DNA of 64,000 nucleotides from Tetragonia tetragonoides (GCA_038025085.1 CM076146.1:26358501-26422500); one strand, 5' to 3'. Counted from the first letter of the stretch, positions 22,271 through 34,875 are shown. Notes: generated by a model from the letters alone, not told the origin. A program made the numbers and translations.

Positions 22271-22571
22271 CTCCTGGGGAGCACCTACACGAATTAATTT
22301 GTGGAATACCCGAGGCCGTGCGTTAGGAGGTGCCCTTTAGCCACGCCCAAAGAGAAAATTTCTCTTTGCCATACCAAAAAAAAAAATAAAAAAAAATAAA
22401 AATTGGGGTTAGCAATTAGGGTGACTAGGATGAGTATTAGGGTTGGCTAAAACTCTAGAGAAAAGAACTTTAGAGGATCCAAACACGACTAGGATATAGA
22501 ATCGAATCCAAGTCTGTTAGGCTGAATAGCTGTTTAGATACTAACCATGGTACTTCACTTCATTGATTCTT
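22271..22571. repeat. Partial unit D, joined to copy C
   Basis: Starts at CTCCTGGGGAGCACCTACAC inside the SINE and ends at the right border of the 1.34-kb insert, then unique DNA follows. The join at 22270 has the short homology CTCCTGGG versus GAGTCC, as in illegitimate repair. Confidence 0.8.
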
Positions 22572-23305
22572 AGTGCAGAACGTTTGTTGAAAATTTCGTG
22601 GGTCGTGCGGTTATTATACTTCTTGACTGAATCCGAAAAGGTTTCCATGTAAAACTAATTATAAAAATATATGTCCCCTAATCTTTTGGCTTCATTAACG
22701 ATGGACGTAACTATTATATTCGTGCATATGAGAGAAACAAATTTAATTGGTAGCACACAATTGGTTGAATATAATGTTACGACTTTGAGGCTACAGGTTC
22801 GATTCTTAGTAGTCTTTTTGTTGTTGAAATTTTTTATAGAAGGTCGATTTGTGCAAAACCGTCACACGCTAAAACTATCATATGTATCATTTTGATTTTC
22901 AAAGTGTAACATTTGTTTTGATATTTTGTCAGTCTGAAAAGTAACATATTTTGTTCAAAATGTAACAATCGTCTCACGCTTAGATCTTCTTATATAAGTT
23001 TATGTTAATTATTGAAGAAAAATTGGTCAATTAGATAATGACACATGGCAAATGACTCAAGGTAGTGACACATGGCAAGGGTGATCTAAATTTTAAAATT
23101 ATGTATAAATATGAAATTAAATTGATAGCACAATTAATTGAATGTTTAATAACATGAAAACCTTAAGGGGAGTAGTTCGATTCTTAATAGTCTTTTCTTT
23201 TATTTAAAATAACAAAAGAGAACTAGCCAAAGAGATATGTCACATGGAAAATCACTCAAGATAGTGACATATGGTAATAATGTTCAATCGAGTTTTATTA
23301 CTCCC
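22572..23305. other. Repeat-rich intergenic, no gene
   Basis: It holds a relative of the 6289-6420 foldback repeat at about 22840-23000 and two related tRNA-like pieces with CAGGTTCGATTCTTAGTAGTC (about 22740-22820) and TAGTTCGATTCTTAATAGTC (about 23110-23195). No coding region is supported. Confidence 0.5.
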
Positions 23306-23560
23306 ATGTTTCAAAATCTCCCTTTCATTTGACTTTTTGAGGTCAAAGTCTGTAAATTTATAATTTTGACCATTAATTTAGGACAAATTATAAATATTTA
23401 CAAAGTAAATATACTATTATTAATTAAATTATTTTAAATTATATTTTTAAAATATTAAGTTTTTATAGTTATAGAATTCTAATTATCCATGGTCAAAGTC
23501 GTGTCTTACAAACTTTGAAAATTCAAATGAAAATGAGGTCTTGGAACGAAGAGAGTGTTT
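23306..23560. mobile_element. Stowaway-like MITE
   Basis: The left end TACTCCCATGTTTCAAAATC and the right end, read in reverse, ACTCTCTTCGTTCCAAGAC are imperfect inverted copies of the CTCCCTCCGT type common in Tc1/mariner MITEs. Both are followed by TTTCATTTGA. The core is AT-rich without coding. Confidence 0.5.
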
Positions 23561-25311
23561 TGAATATAGACGGATTAAAATTGAATTGAATTAAGTAAAC
23601 TGAATAGACTTGAATTGAGTTGAATATAAAATGAATGATTAAGTTCAAGATATTACATTAGCATTTAGTAATTGGTATATTCAATTCCGCCGTCGCAAAA
23701 GAAAGAGATATATATTTAATTGGCTTTTATTAGAGAAAAAAATTTAGACAAAGTAACATGGTATTTGCATAATTCTAGATTCAAAACGAATTGCGAAAGA
23801 AGATGTTCATTGGTTTGCCCAATGAGACGATTATTTTAATATATTAGCATAGTCTCATTGGGTTTCTGAATTCGTAGCGAGAAAGGAAAGGTGATCATCA
23901 CTATGGGTGCAAAAACAGTGCAATGTATATTCCATTCTGCTAGTTGAAACTATCAGACTCAGAGAAGCGATAATAGCTGCTAGAACCTGTTTCTACAGAA
24001 TAATACAGTCGAAGGGATAAGCCTCTTAGGGTCGAGTTGCATATTCTTTGGAAAAAAAGAAAATATTTTGATAGATATTAAGAAGGATTTTTTAAATTCT
24101 CCACTGTTCTCATAAAACAAATTTGGTAGTTGATTATTTAGCAAATATTGGTCAAGAAGACCATCCTTTACTTGTTCTTTGGTCTTCGTCCTTTATTTGA
24201 TGGTAAATGTACAAATTTATTGATAAGGGAATCTTTAGGATAATTTTTTTTGGAGTTTTTCGGAGCTTTTTGCCTTTTCAAAAGAAGATGAAAAGGCTAC
24301 CTTTTTAGTCTTTGCAGCTATTTTCTGTTTTAATTTGCTTTAAAAAATAACAATAATGATAATTCTGTTAAAAAGTAACTTGGGTAGGTAGCGTAGTGAC
24401 ACACTCTCTATTTATTCTGATCCCGATAATAATTTGGATTTAAGTTTCATTTTGAACAATGTTGGAGTTACTTTGCCGTTTAAAAAATTAAATATAAAAT
24501 TCCCTTAAGAAGATGGAAAAGAAATAACATCACTTGAGGTTTTAAAAAAGAATTAGTGGCAGGGTACTTCTTGTCCAGTCACTTTCTACCAAGAGAAGGG
24601 GAGAAAATGCTTAAGAAAAAAAGTTGGTAACTTTGTTTTAAAAAATATAGAATGGGACAGAGAGAGCTTTGTCTCCCAGTCAAAGAAAGCACGAATGGTC
24701 CAAAGGTCATAAAAGTAGGGTTTTAGAATCCTCTTCTACAATGGGGAAATAATAATTGTCCTTCTATCCCTAGGGTAGTGTCCTAGACATACCCCCTAGC
24801 TAACTAGCTCCCTGCACCTATTATCATCTCCAACATCCCTAGTTTGCTTTGCATGTTCATTCTACTCTCTTTAACAGATCATCTACTACAGTAATCAACC
24901 TACATGCTCTAAACTTAGTGAAATTATATATACCAAGCAATATGAATCTAATTAATTGTATGTGTAATCTTATCTTGAAAGAAAATAATAAGGGGACAAA
25001 TGTTGCTGTTATGTCCAAGGTCATGTCATGTCTTACTAATCACTTCTTTGTCATTCAAATGGACAATAAAAGAAATCCATTATAGTAGCAGGTATATTCT
25101 CATCAAATCATATAATTTCTAAGGTAAAGTTCCTTCATTTACAGTATAAATGATGTGTGTGATCTTCGAAATATCAAATTTGCTGAGCATGGAGTTTTGG
25201 ATCATGAATCCAATTCGAGTTGAGTTGAACTTCTGATAAGGACATGTTCTTTTGCCTTCACAAGTCTCAAGCCTAATATCTCATTTAAGCTCCTCAGTAT
25301 TTTGTTCCATT
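23561..25311. other. AT-rich intergenic, no gene seen
   Basis: Around 23790-23880 a small imperfect hairpin pairs CCAATGAGAC with GTCTCATTGG. Otherwise only low-complexity AT-rich DNA and short open frames are visible. This may be the distal promoter of the TCP gene. Confidence 0.45.
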
Positions 25312-25620
25312 TTCAGCAAAAAGGAATATGCGAGCGAATGATGATCCAGATACTTTTCGGTCGCTACGTCATGTTCGGATTCTCATGTTCAAAAGCTAAC
25401 ATATATATCTCACTAAAATAACAATCAGCGCACGCAAGTACTGACCCCTTCACCGTAACACCATCAACAGACTTGTATAGTTACTAGAAGCCGACGGAAA
25501 CAAGGCAGGAGAATGGCCTGGGGATCGGAATCGAACCCAGGCCATGATCTTACCTTATTATCAAACCATTTGAGAGCAAGTTGGGAGCCACTAGACCATG
25601 ACTCTTCATGGTAAGCTCCA
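25312..25620 (-). mobile_element. tRNA-derived SINE (family S1), full length
   Basis: On minus it has A-box TGGTCTAGTGG, B-box GGGTTCGATTCC, then a body with GGCTTCTAGTAACTATAC, GGTGTTACGGTGAAGGGGTC, GCGTGCGCTGATTG and AACATGACGTAGC. This order matches the SINEs at 30989 and 35824. The flanks share GGAGCTTA, a possible target duplication. The tRNA-like head is too diverged to be a tRNA gene. Confidence 0.65.
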
Positions 25621-26244
25621 TCAGCATTTGAGTCACTGAACAAGTTGCAAATTCACTCACTGTTTGAACACAGATACTGTTTTTACTGTAATATATATAC
25701 AGTACACTTGCTGTTAAATATTTGATTCAAATTAATGTTATACATACCAAAGTGTATAGTACTAGTTGTGAAAGAAAGGGAGTTGAGGGTTGTGATTTGA
25801 TTTCAGTAGTCAGGGCTATTTTGTATGCTATGTTATCATCAGCCTGCTCCCCACGTGAAATGTCACTACACTACACTTCCTATCGTATCCACTCACTGCA
25901 AAACTGTTGTTTTCTTCTTTCTATCTTCTCTATCATCAACAACAATGTTTCATGTGTATGTCCTTATTGTTGCAGTGGTCTTCTTCATCATCTTTTGCCC
26001 TGAATTTAAGCTGTCAAATACCTACAAAAACAGACATGAAAATACAAACTAAGCTTACTTTTCATTTCTCCTTTTTATAATTATAATTCTTTATTATCTT
26101 CTTAGCGTATGACCAATGAATTGAAACTCTCCTCTTTGGAACCCTAAATCTTCTTTTCATATCCTTTTAGTACCTTAGCTTTACCCTTTTATATGTACTA
26201 TAATTTTTTATTATAGTACTCTCCAAAGACACACAAAAAGAAGT
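25621..26244. promoter_or_regulatory. Upstream region of the TCP gene
   Basis: AT-rich DNA with a TATA-like TTTTATATGTACTATAA about 50 bases before the ATG. No other gene is seen. Confidence 0.35.
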
Positions 26245-27279
26245 ATGTTTGATTCCATGTCCAATGCCAATAGTGATCTTCATCAAAGTAACAACCCATG
26301 TAACCAATTATCTCAAAACCCTAGAAACTCTTTCATGAATTACCCTTCTGAGCTTCTTAATGATGATACACTCTTTTTGGACACCATTTTACCTTACCAA
26401 CCACCACCACCACAACCACCATTACCAACCACCAAAGATGAAAACTCCGGCGAGCAAAGGCTACCGGAGAAAGGGAAGAGAAAGAGGCCAACTGAAGGCC
26501 CAACAAAGCCCAAAAGGAGGACAGGGAAGAAGGATCGTCATAGCAAGATACACACGGCCCAAGGGCCGAGAGACCGGAGGATGAGGTTGTCTCTTCAGAT
26601 AGCAAGGAGGTTCTTTGATCTACAAGATATGCTTGGATTCGATAAGGCGAGTAAGACGATTGAGTGGTTGTTTAACAAATCTAAGGTTGCCATTAAGGAT
26701 CTTGCTGAAAGGAGCTGTACTAGCATGGGATTAACTTCCCCTTCTGAAGAGATAAATAATGGTGGTAATAAACAAAAGGGTAAAGAAAATCAAAGTGCAT
26801 TGTTGTCTCAAGTGAGGGAAAATAGAGATAAAGCAAGAGCTAGGGCAAGGGAGAGAACAAAGGAGAAGCTCATGAAGAAAAACCCTAACATGGAAATACA
26901 AAAATGTGGGTTTAATAATGATCATGATAACCAAGAGCAGCAACTTGAGGATCAAATGGCTTCTGTGGCCATTATTGAGAAGTTCTTAACAACATCTTCA
27001 TCCCTCTTTGATTTCCATAACGAAAACCAGGATCGCGATCTTGATAGGGTTGTTTCATGTGATCCAATAGCTGGATATGGTGATGTTGGTTGTTTGTCGG
27101 ATTTTGCTGGAAATTGGGTGGCAGAAAATGCAAGAATTAGTACTGGGTATGGGATAACATCAGGGTCAAATAACATGAATAGTACGCAAGTAGTGAGTTC
27201 TAATCATGATCATACCCAAGTCCAAGGCCCTAATTGTGCATTCATGAGCAGACCATTCAACAACTTGCAAGGAAATTAA
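26245..27279 (+). CDS. CYC/TB1-type TCP transcription factor
   Basis: A single 344-residue open frame. Residues about 94-152 form a class II TCP bHLH domain: basic [20 protein letters not shown], helix [18 protein letters not shown], then a [16 protein letters not shown] second helix. Residues about 191-210 form the Arg-rich R domain ([15 protein letters not shown]), which marks the CYC/TB1 group. The N-terminus has a Pro/Gln tract and the C-terminus is Asn/Ser-rich. Such proteins are nuclear and repress axillary bud outgrowth or shape flowers (BRANCHED1, CYCLOIDEA). The ATG is the first in frame and follows a normal leader. The stop TAA is followed at once by GTATGT, so a splice variant near the 3' end is possible; related genes have an intron there. 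It looks intact and functional. BRC1-like is a reasonable guess, not proven. Confidence 0.92.
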   Translation: MFDSMSNANSDLHQSNNPCNQLSQNPRNSFMNYPSELLNDDTLFLDTILPYQPPPPQPPLPTTKDENSGEQRLPEKGKRKRPTEGPTKPKRRTGKKDRHSKIHTAQGPRDRRMRLSLQIARRFFDLQDMLGFDKASKTIEWLFNKSKVAIKDLAERSCTSMGLTSPSEEINNGGNKQKGKENQSALLSQVRENRDKARARARERTKEKLMKKNPNMEIQKCGFNNDHDNQEQQLEDQMASVAIIEKFLTTSSSLFDFHNENQDRDLDRVVSCDPIAGYGDVGCLSDFAGNWVAENARISTGYGITSGSNNMNSTQVVSSNHDHTQVQGPNCAFMSRPFNNLQGN

Positions 27280-27821
27280 GGTATGTTCATCACTTTGGTG
27301 TGTTGTATAATATGAGACTCAATGAGAGTACTTGTAAGTTGAAATTAAGGGGATGGATGGCTTATATTTTGTTTCTGTTTCATATGTATTTTGATCAATG
27401 CTTTATGTTTTTGTCGTCTCTCTAATGCATGAGAAGTATTGGGGAATGGTGATCTGAGTTGTTTGATTATGGACTAAATAAATTTGTATTGTTATTGGCC
27501 TCTTTTTTCTTTGGTAATTGTAATGTACTAAACTCACTACAGTATAGTATATATCTAGCTACATCATCAAGTACCAAAAAAAGAGAGTATATAACTCATC
27601 TAACAACTTTTGTTCTCTTCAAAGTTTCTTTCTTTATTTCTTTCTTCTCCTGATCCTTGCAGAGAAGTTGAGAACAACCACTACCATTAAGAGACTTTTG
27701 CCCTCAACAAGCAAGCAATTATATTGATAAACACAATTAACCTAGTTACCCTAAGCATCATCATAGTGAAAAACACTCACCGATCCCCATCTTCTAGAAA
27801 GGGTAAGATCAACATCACCAA
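27280..27821. other. TCP 3' flank
   Basis: 3' untranslated and flanking AT-rich DNA. No coding region or mobile element border is seen before the MITE at 27822. Confidence 0.5.
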
Positions 27822-28084
27822 GGGTGCGTTTGTTAGAGCTGAACTTACCAGAACTGAACTGAACTGAACTGAACTGAATTCAACATCACTAAACTGGATA
27901 CTACTGAACTGAACTGGACACAACTGAACTGAATTGAACACAATTTGATATGTGAGACTGAGACAAAAATTATGTTTCTAAACTCAGCACCACTGAACTG
28001 AACTCAACATCATTTCACTGAATTTAAAATCACTGAATTGACACCTAAACTGAACTAACTGGGTAAGCTCTATCAAACGCACCC
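27822..28084. mobile_element. MITE with 3-bp target duplication CAA
   Basis: Ends GGGTGCGTTTGTTAGAGC and GCTCTATCAAACGCACCC are inverted repeats, flanked on both sides by CAA. The interior is made of repeated ACTGAACTGA units and a related element lies at 31384. It fits PIF/Harbinger-like or similar non-autonomous transposons. Confidence 0.75.
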
Positions 28085-28846
28085 CAAATCATGTAATCAC
28101 CAAACAAATTAAATCAAAAGAGTAGTACATACACAACTTACTACCCCAAAAAGATGTTCTGCCCCAGATAGAGAAAAGCATTATATGACCAGCCTTTATC
28201 ATGATAGATTTTGCCCCATTGTACTTTGATGATGCTACCCTAAAAAAATTCCTTTCGAAGCTGTAGAGTGTAGTATAGAGGCACATGAAGCTCCATCAGT
28301 ACTTGGCCCTTGCACTGTCTGTATGGCTGGTTTCAATCCCTACTTGCATAAGATTTTATTTTTCATCTTTTTTTGGCTAATTTTTAACTTATTGCTGATT
28401 TGACTGAGAAACAGTTAGACTATTGTTAAAGTTCATAGGTAATCTCAAAACATGTTGCAAATGATCACTCTTCCTAATAAGACGATCTCAAAACTTTTAC
28501 ACTTCTAGTTTAACCTACACAAGTTAGACATAATCGGAAAGCACAAAAACTTGTATAAGACGATCTTACCATAACTTTCACTGAGACATAGATTATTTTT
28601 AAGTGAAACAATGGTCACTCTTCATTATAAGTGATCGCTGCATTTCTATTAAATCAATATAATTAATAAAGTATATAATAACTTGTCCTGTAAATTTCAA
28701 ACTCCATTGGAAATTTTATTGTTCCTTCTCATATTATTGAAAATAGCACAAAAGATAGATATATGATATTTTGTTGCTTCATACAAGATTACCTAAGCTA
28801 GAACAGCTCTCAAGTTGACCCATTAGATAAAAAAAAAAACTTCTTA
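28085..28846. other. Intergenic with a degraded repeat
   Basis: A piece at about 28550-28640 matches the repeat at 7562-7935. No gene is seen. Confidence 0.45.
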
Positions 28847-29183
28847 GGGTGTGTTTTTTTCCACTTATTGGACCTTACTCAATCAGTGGAAATAAGGGGT
28901 AAGACCTTACTTAATCAGTGAAAATCAGTGGCTAGACCGCCTTATTGAATCAGTGAGAATCAGTGGCAGGACCTTACTCAATCAGTGGAAATCAGTGGCA
29001 GGACCCACATTTCTTCTCATAGAATCAGTGGCAATGCCTTATTGAATCAGTGGAAATCAGTGACAGGACCTTACCGAATCAGTGAAAATCAGTGGCAGTA
29101 CCTTACTCAAGCAGTGAGAATCAGTGGCAAGACCTTACTCAATCAGTGAGAATCAGTGGAAATCAGTGGAAAAGAACGCACCC
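28847..29183. mobile_element. MITE with 3-bp target duplication TTA
   Basis: Ends GGGTGTGTTTTTTTCCACTT and, in reverse, GGGTGCGTTCTTTTCCACTG are inverted, flanked by TTA on both sides, as in PIF/Harbinger (TWA targets). The interior is about ten irregular copies of AATCAGTGGAAATCAGTGG. Confidence 0.8.
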
Positions 29184-29218
29184 TTACCCTAAGACAAAAT
29201 AAATCAGCATACAGTACG

Positions 29219-29392
29219 TATATATAACTTCATCTCTGCTACATTAGCTTACAAGTGGAACTCTCAATATGATTAGTTTGTTTTTGGATGTTATGATTTG
29301 GGCTTTGCAGCTTTGATTACTTTAATTTGTTAACTTGAGAGTTCCACTCAATTGTAAGCTAATGTAGTATTTGTGAGATGAAGTTATATGAT
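29219..29392. repeat. Long imperfect hairpin
   Basis: The left arm TATATAACTTCATCTC...CTACATTAGCTTACA...AGTGGAACTCTCAA is repeated in reverse at about 29333-29390 with small bulges. Arms are near 50 bases and the loop near 60. It could be a small MITE or a young small-RNA hairpin. Confidence 0.7.
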
Positions 29393-30972
29393 TTAGTTTG
29401 AATCTTTTGGCTGTGCTTGCCCTAACATTAAGTCTTATATAAGATCTTTCATTGGTGGGACGGGGTAACTTGTAGGAAGTAAAATGGTGACATTTTATCC
29501 ATAAATTATTCTTATTTTTACAAAAATAACCCTGTCAAACCGTATTAGGATGATCTTATACAAGTTTTTGTGTTATTCTAATGCTTAATTAACTATTAAT
29601 CCTTTTGTTTGTCAACAAAAAAATAGTACAAGAAACTAGTATTCCAAGGCACAAAATATAATTTGAAATTAAGATGGTCCAAAATGAGTGGTGGCCTGGT
29701 GGGAGTGTCAATTATTTTTGTTTTCTCTATTTTCTGGAAGAAATTAGGGAGATTCATACTCCATTGCCCAAATGAGATTCTAGATCTAAATCATCGTAGG
29801 TTTAGTACATCATGTAAATCGTAACAGAAACCTTTAAAAAACAAGTAATTATATTCTTCTTGAAATTAAATGATGTCCATGCTTTAAAATAATCAGTACT
29901 ACATTTCTTTCCAAAGTCAATATAAAATCTTTTCTTCAAGAGGGCAAATTAAAAACAGAGGAAACGAATCTTGCTGAAGTTTATTTTATAAGTTCCGACA
30001 TTTCAGAGAGCTTATACGGAATTTGTGAAACTATTATTACAGTTTATTTCCTCATGTGTAAAAGCATGCGTACATTAGGCACTCCTAGGCAGGGTCTGTG
30101 TCTGTGTGTGTTTTCTACATTTTGATAGTGTTGTGTATGTTGATAGTAAACTGTATGATATTATACTTCCAATTAGGAGCAAGTTCTTTTGAACGAGAAA
30201 CTGGTGAGAACTTGAACAAATCGAAGAAACTAGGATTTTTAAGTGGAAATTGGAGAAAATTAGATAAAAGTGGAAAAAATTGAAACAAACTAGATAAAAT
30301 TGAGGCAAACAAGAGAAAAAAAAAATTATCTACTAGAGAAAATTGGAATAAAGTTGAGAAAATGGGACAAACAAGACAAAACATAGGCAAATTGGAGGAA
30401 ACTACTGGAACAAATTGACATTGTGGGTGGAGAATATCTTTTTAGAAATCAGGCTTATCCAGTGGCATGAATATATGATAAATATTTTTTTCATCACTCC
30501 TTTTCGTTATAGTTCTTGAAACTTTTTCAAGAGAGGAAAATTTTGCTCCTAATTTTAATTAGGATGACTGAAAATTCTAGCTATTCAAGTGGTAGCCAAT
30601 ATCTTTTAAATTTTAATTGGTACCCTTTTGTTTATGTCAAAATATTATTCATAATCAATGTAAATGATTGTTGTTGAATTTGTTACCAAAATGGTGATGT
30701 GGCATTAGTATATTGATATTACTTATTGTAATTGTGGAATATTAAAATGGAATTTTTTTGTTTTGTGTAATACTTTTCATTTAAGGGTAGTTTGAGATTT
30801 TTAAAGACAACAGCTTAAGCAAATTGAGCATTTATGGGGATATTATTAAATCAAAATCAAGTGAAACATCTTACCGCTACAATACAACCACTTTAAGGGT
30901 GAATTTAACAGCAAAATACTCATAGAAGTTAAAAAGCGAAATTTGGGAATAAACTATAAACATTCTGGTACC
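29393..30972. other. Intergenic, no gene seen
   Basis: At about 30180-30420 a purine-rich region is made of irregular AAATTGGAGAAAATTAGA-like words. Nothing else is supported. Confidence 0.45.
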
Positions 30973-31383
30973 AACTAGATTTCGAGAATCAACAAAGGTG
31001 GTGGGTTAGTGGTTTCAAACTTACTCTCAAGTGGTTTGGTAAATAAGGTTATGGGTTCGAGTCTTCATTCCGCCCATACATTATGTCTCCTGGCAGGGCC
31101 GTCCCTGTGATATTGGAGGCTCTGCGCTAAAATAATAATAAAAAAATCAAACCTCAACCTCGGTCGTGATGTTTTAGAGGCCCTGTGGCAGGATAAAAGC
31201 GAGGACCCCTAAAGTATCAATAGCATGTTTCACCGGCAAAAAAAAAAAGAAAAAAAAAGAGAAAAGATAACAATGTCATATGTCCAACTCTCTTTATTTT
31301 TGAAAGAATTTTTCTCAAAAAAAAAATAGTTCACTTATAAATATTTTTCCGAAAAAGAGAAAGATATAGTCATATAACACTAA

Positions 31384-31672
31384 GGCTCCGTTTGATTCAC
31401 CTGTATAAAACTGATCTGATTTGAACTGAACTAAATTGATTTTTTTAACTTAACTGTTAACCATTTAAAATTCGTCCAAACATAGCAAATGTTGGACTCA
31501 TTTGAAAGTAAGCCTTAAAATCTTTCCAATGGCATAGTTATCATCATGAAATTATTTCATAATAAAAAGTTATATGAGTGATACAGTTACACATGAACTG
31601 AGCTGAACTGAACTGAACTGAACTGAATTTAAGTAAAATTAAGTTGAATCAAACAGAGCCCCAGGGGAATAA
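31384..31672. mobile_element. MITE related to 27822-28084
   Basis: Ends GGCTCCGTTTGATTCA and TTGAATCAAACAGAGCC are inverted. The interior again has ACTGAACTGA repeats near 31600-31625. Confidence 0.65.
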
Positions 31673-31752
31673 AAGATCAAATTAGGAACAAAATAAATTA
31701 AAAAGTGTGATAGGAAAGGAAAAATTCATAAAAAAAAAAAGTTGACTGCAAG

Positions 31753-32427
31753 CACTACAAAAAAAAACGCTAAATAGTTGCGGAAATATCCCGCCGCTAT
31801 TCTCATTTTACCGCCGCTAATTGGCTTCAGCAGCGGGATCAGCGGCGGTATCAAATCCATGGCCAAAATGCTCGACGCTAAGAAATTCAGCGGTGGGCCT
31901 AATTAATTCCGCTGCTGAGCTTAGCGGCGGATTTAATAAAGCCTGCCGCTGATTTTTTTAAAAAAAAGAAAAAAAAAAGAAAGAAATGCTTCGACGCCTA
32001 AGCGCGCACCACCTTCACACGTACGAACTGCACTTGGGCCAAGCGGCATGCGCGCAGCATGTGCCCAATTAAATCAACATCAATTTCGCTGCTGGTGGGA
32101 CTCGAACCAAGCTCGCGCGCGCGGAAAGCAGGGCCTTTACCAATGCTCCATGTTGATTGTTCTTATGATATAATGCGCTGCATAATACTTAATATTTCGC
32201 TGAAGGCAAAAAAAAAAAAAATCAGCGGCGGAATTAAAATCCGCAGCTGTTTAGCGGCAGGATTACACTTAGCGGCGGCAGGATTACACTAATCCCGCAG
32301 CTGATTTTTATTAAATTATTTTTTTGTGCAATTATTTGCTGCGGATTTTGTTAAAACCGCAGCTAATTAGCTACGAAAAAAATTCCTTAGCTAAAATCCG
32401 CAGCAAAATCTGGAATTTTTAGTAGTG
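31753..32427. mobile_element. Non-autonomous CACTA (En/Spm) element
   Basis: It starts CACTACAAAAAA and ends TTTTTAGTAGTG, flanked by the 3-bp duplication AAG on both sides, the hallmark of CACTA elements. The subterminal zones are packed with GCGGCGG and CCGCAGCT motifs in both directions, the likely transposase sites. A tRNA-like stretch on minus with GGTTCGAGTCCCACC lies at 32090-32155. Confidence 0.9.
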
Positions 32428-33420
32428 AAGCATTTTTTTATCTTGGGTCCCAAGCGCATCATATTCCTCACTTAACCACTGAACCAATGAGTAAGCTATG
32501 TATTTTAATCATACCATTTAGTATATATACTAAAAGTTTCTTGTGTTTTGGGCCCCTTGATGTGTTGGGCCCTGTGCGGTCGCACATGCCGCACACCCTC
32601 GGGGACGACCCTGTCTGTAGGCTTCTAGGAACTGTACTATAGCCCTTTATTGGGGTTACGTTGACGGGGTCATTCAGTGTTTGCGCTAATTTTTTAGCTA
32701 GTTTGAAATGTTCGCTATTGTGCACGAGAGCCTGGACATGACGTAGCTGAGGGTGCATCGTTCAGCATTCACTTACACCCTCTTTTTAACGAGGAAAAAA
32801 AACTAGATTTCAAGAAAATATTAATCACTATCTGAAAAAGTCATAAGTTCAATCAACGATACCAAGTGAAAGAGCCCCAATAATATGAATTGACCCATGA
32901 TAAACTAGGCTGCTAAGGTAAAACTCTATCTTTCCTTCGTATATGGTCTCCCTAGCTAGGACTAATATCTAGGATTACCAAAAAAAAGCTAGGACTAAAA
33001 TCTCCTCTTAACTTAAAAAGGAAGAAATAGTTTGCTGGTGCTAAGTTCAATTTGTTTAGCCCCGAGAAGCTCGAAATGTATATGATGTGCTCAAAATTGT
33101 GGTCCAATCACATCATCAAGCAAATAGTCACTTCACTTGCTCACTAGAATGGTTACCTTAGCTTCTACATAAGTCCCAAAATCCCTTCTAAGTTCTACAT
33201 GTCGATGCATAACTCGATGCATGCAAGAAGCCACAAGTACAGTCGATCATCTTGGAAATATAAACAAGTTGGTCAATCAGTTAGGAGTGAGTTTGTGGTA
33301 TAATAGCCCAAAATTATCTAATAGGGTTTCACATCACCAATCAATAGGCAATAAGCATGCATGTGTCATTTCTTCAAAATGTCATGTGTCATTCCCAATC
33401 TAATGGATTTTTTGCTAAAA

Positions 33421-33568
<148 letters not shown>

Positions 33569-34544
33569 AACTATGATATGTTAGTGCCTTCTGATGGAAA
33601 AACGAATGTTTAAATTATGTTTTGGCATGTTCTTTGAAAATACTCAAATATTTTGGGAAAGTAGTGGCGTATGTATTTAAGATAAATAATCAGTAGAGTA
33701 CTACGTAATTAACAAAATAAATTAATTTTTATTTTTATTTTGTTAATTACGCATATTTGAGTGGGGGTACTTTTTCTGGCCTTGGTATTCAAAGGCTAGA
33801 TCCTCTCCAGGGGCGAGGGGAATTCTCAAATACAAAGGTACTACCTAGCTTACAACTCTAGAGTTTCATTTTGCTCCTTATTATCTATTTGAAATACACG
33901 GGTAAATTGATGAAATTAATTGCAACTAAACTCAAATGATCTTAATTCTCAATAGTATCCAACAAAATACCTCGATCTCCCCCCCCCCCCCCCAAAAAAA
34001 AAAAAAAAGTTAATTACAAAATTTACCAATAGAGTTACCTAACATCTTTTAAGTTCATACTACTCAGTGGAGAATCTAGTCTTTGAGGCCTCCACTCAGA
34101 TAAGGTTAGACAAGTTGTATTTAAAGGGTTAGAGAAGTGTCTCTTTCCAACAAAAAGTACCTATACCCAAACCCCAACAAAACTGTGAGTAGACCTCCAA
34201 CCCAAGCCCAAAGAAAGAACATTTCACTTGAGTGATTTAGGTGAGGACTAAGGAGAGAAAAGAGATCATTCAACTCTCTCTCTCTCGTAATTTGACTCAC
34301 TATTCGTGATAATTTTGCAAAACGGACCTCATTTAAACAAGTTTGACCTTACTTTAAGGAAAATATGTGCCCCTATTTATGAATTTGCCACTAATACGAC
34401 TCGAGTAGAAGTACTCTTAATTAAACTAGTATGTAGTAGTATGCACCAAAAAAAAATTAAACTTAGTTAACAGAAATACAAATTAAGGTGAAATAAAGTA
34501 TTAAACTCACTATCCTGTATAGGGAATTTGTATAGTTAAACTCA

Positions 34545-34875
34545 CTACCTGTTTGTTATGTGGGTATTAGATTAGATAATAGATTAGAGAATAGATTAGG
34601 GATTGTAAAGTTAGTTTACCAAAATGTCCTTAAATAAAATAGGAGACAAAATCTGCAGTCATTTTTTATGGGCATGATAGTAATTTGACTATTAGAATTT
34701 TTATCTCACCTCCAATTACCAGCCCCTTATGAAATTAAAAACGTGGGATAAGATATTTTTTATCCCCATCTCTACTCCTTATCTATTCCCCATCACTGGC
34801 ACTAAACATGTGATTTTACAATCTTAATTTTTTAATCCTTATCCCACCTCCTATTTTCACTAAACAAACACCCTG
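34545..34875. mobile_element. Possible MITE
   Basis: The start CTGTTTGTTATGTGGGTATT and, in reverse, the end AGGGTGTTTGTTTAGTGAAA are loosely inverted. Inner words such as TAGATTAGATAATAGATTAG and CTTATCCC recur. Target duplication is unclear. Confidence 0.4.

Larger units (their letters stand above)
31094..32613. mobile_element. hAT-like element inside the SINE
   Basis: Ends CAGGGCCGTCC and GGGACGACCCTG are inverted repeats. Comparison with the uninterrupted SINE shows exactly 8 extra bases (TCTCCTGG left, TCTGTAGG right), the hAT target-site size, though now diverged. It holds a MITE and a CACTA element and no transposase. Confidence 0.7.
30989..32800 (+). mobile_element. SINE (family S1) split by nested DNA transposons
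   Basis: The 16-bp target duplication AACTAGATTTCGAGAA (30973-30988) and AACTAGATTTCAAGAA (32801-32816) encloses a tRNA-derived SINE of about 300 bp: head with A-box GGTGGGTTAGTGG and B-box GGGTTCGAGTCTT at 30989-31093, body and A-tail at 32614-32800. A 1.5-kb hAT-like element divides it. Confidence 0.85.

Noticed and set aside
25500..25620. tRNA gene on minus
   Set aside because: A and B boxes are present but the cloverleaf arms do not pair, and the body continues as a SINE.
26357..26605. 82-codon frame on minus
   Set aside because: It is the shadow of the TCP coding region.
32090..32160. tRNA gene on minus inside the CACTA element
   Set aside because: A B-box-like GGTTCGAGTCCCACC is present, but I could not form a full cloverleaf; kept as part of the element.
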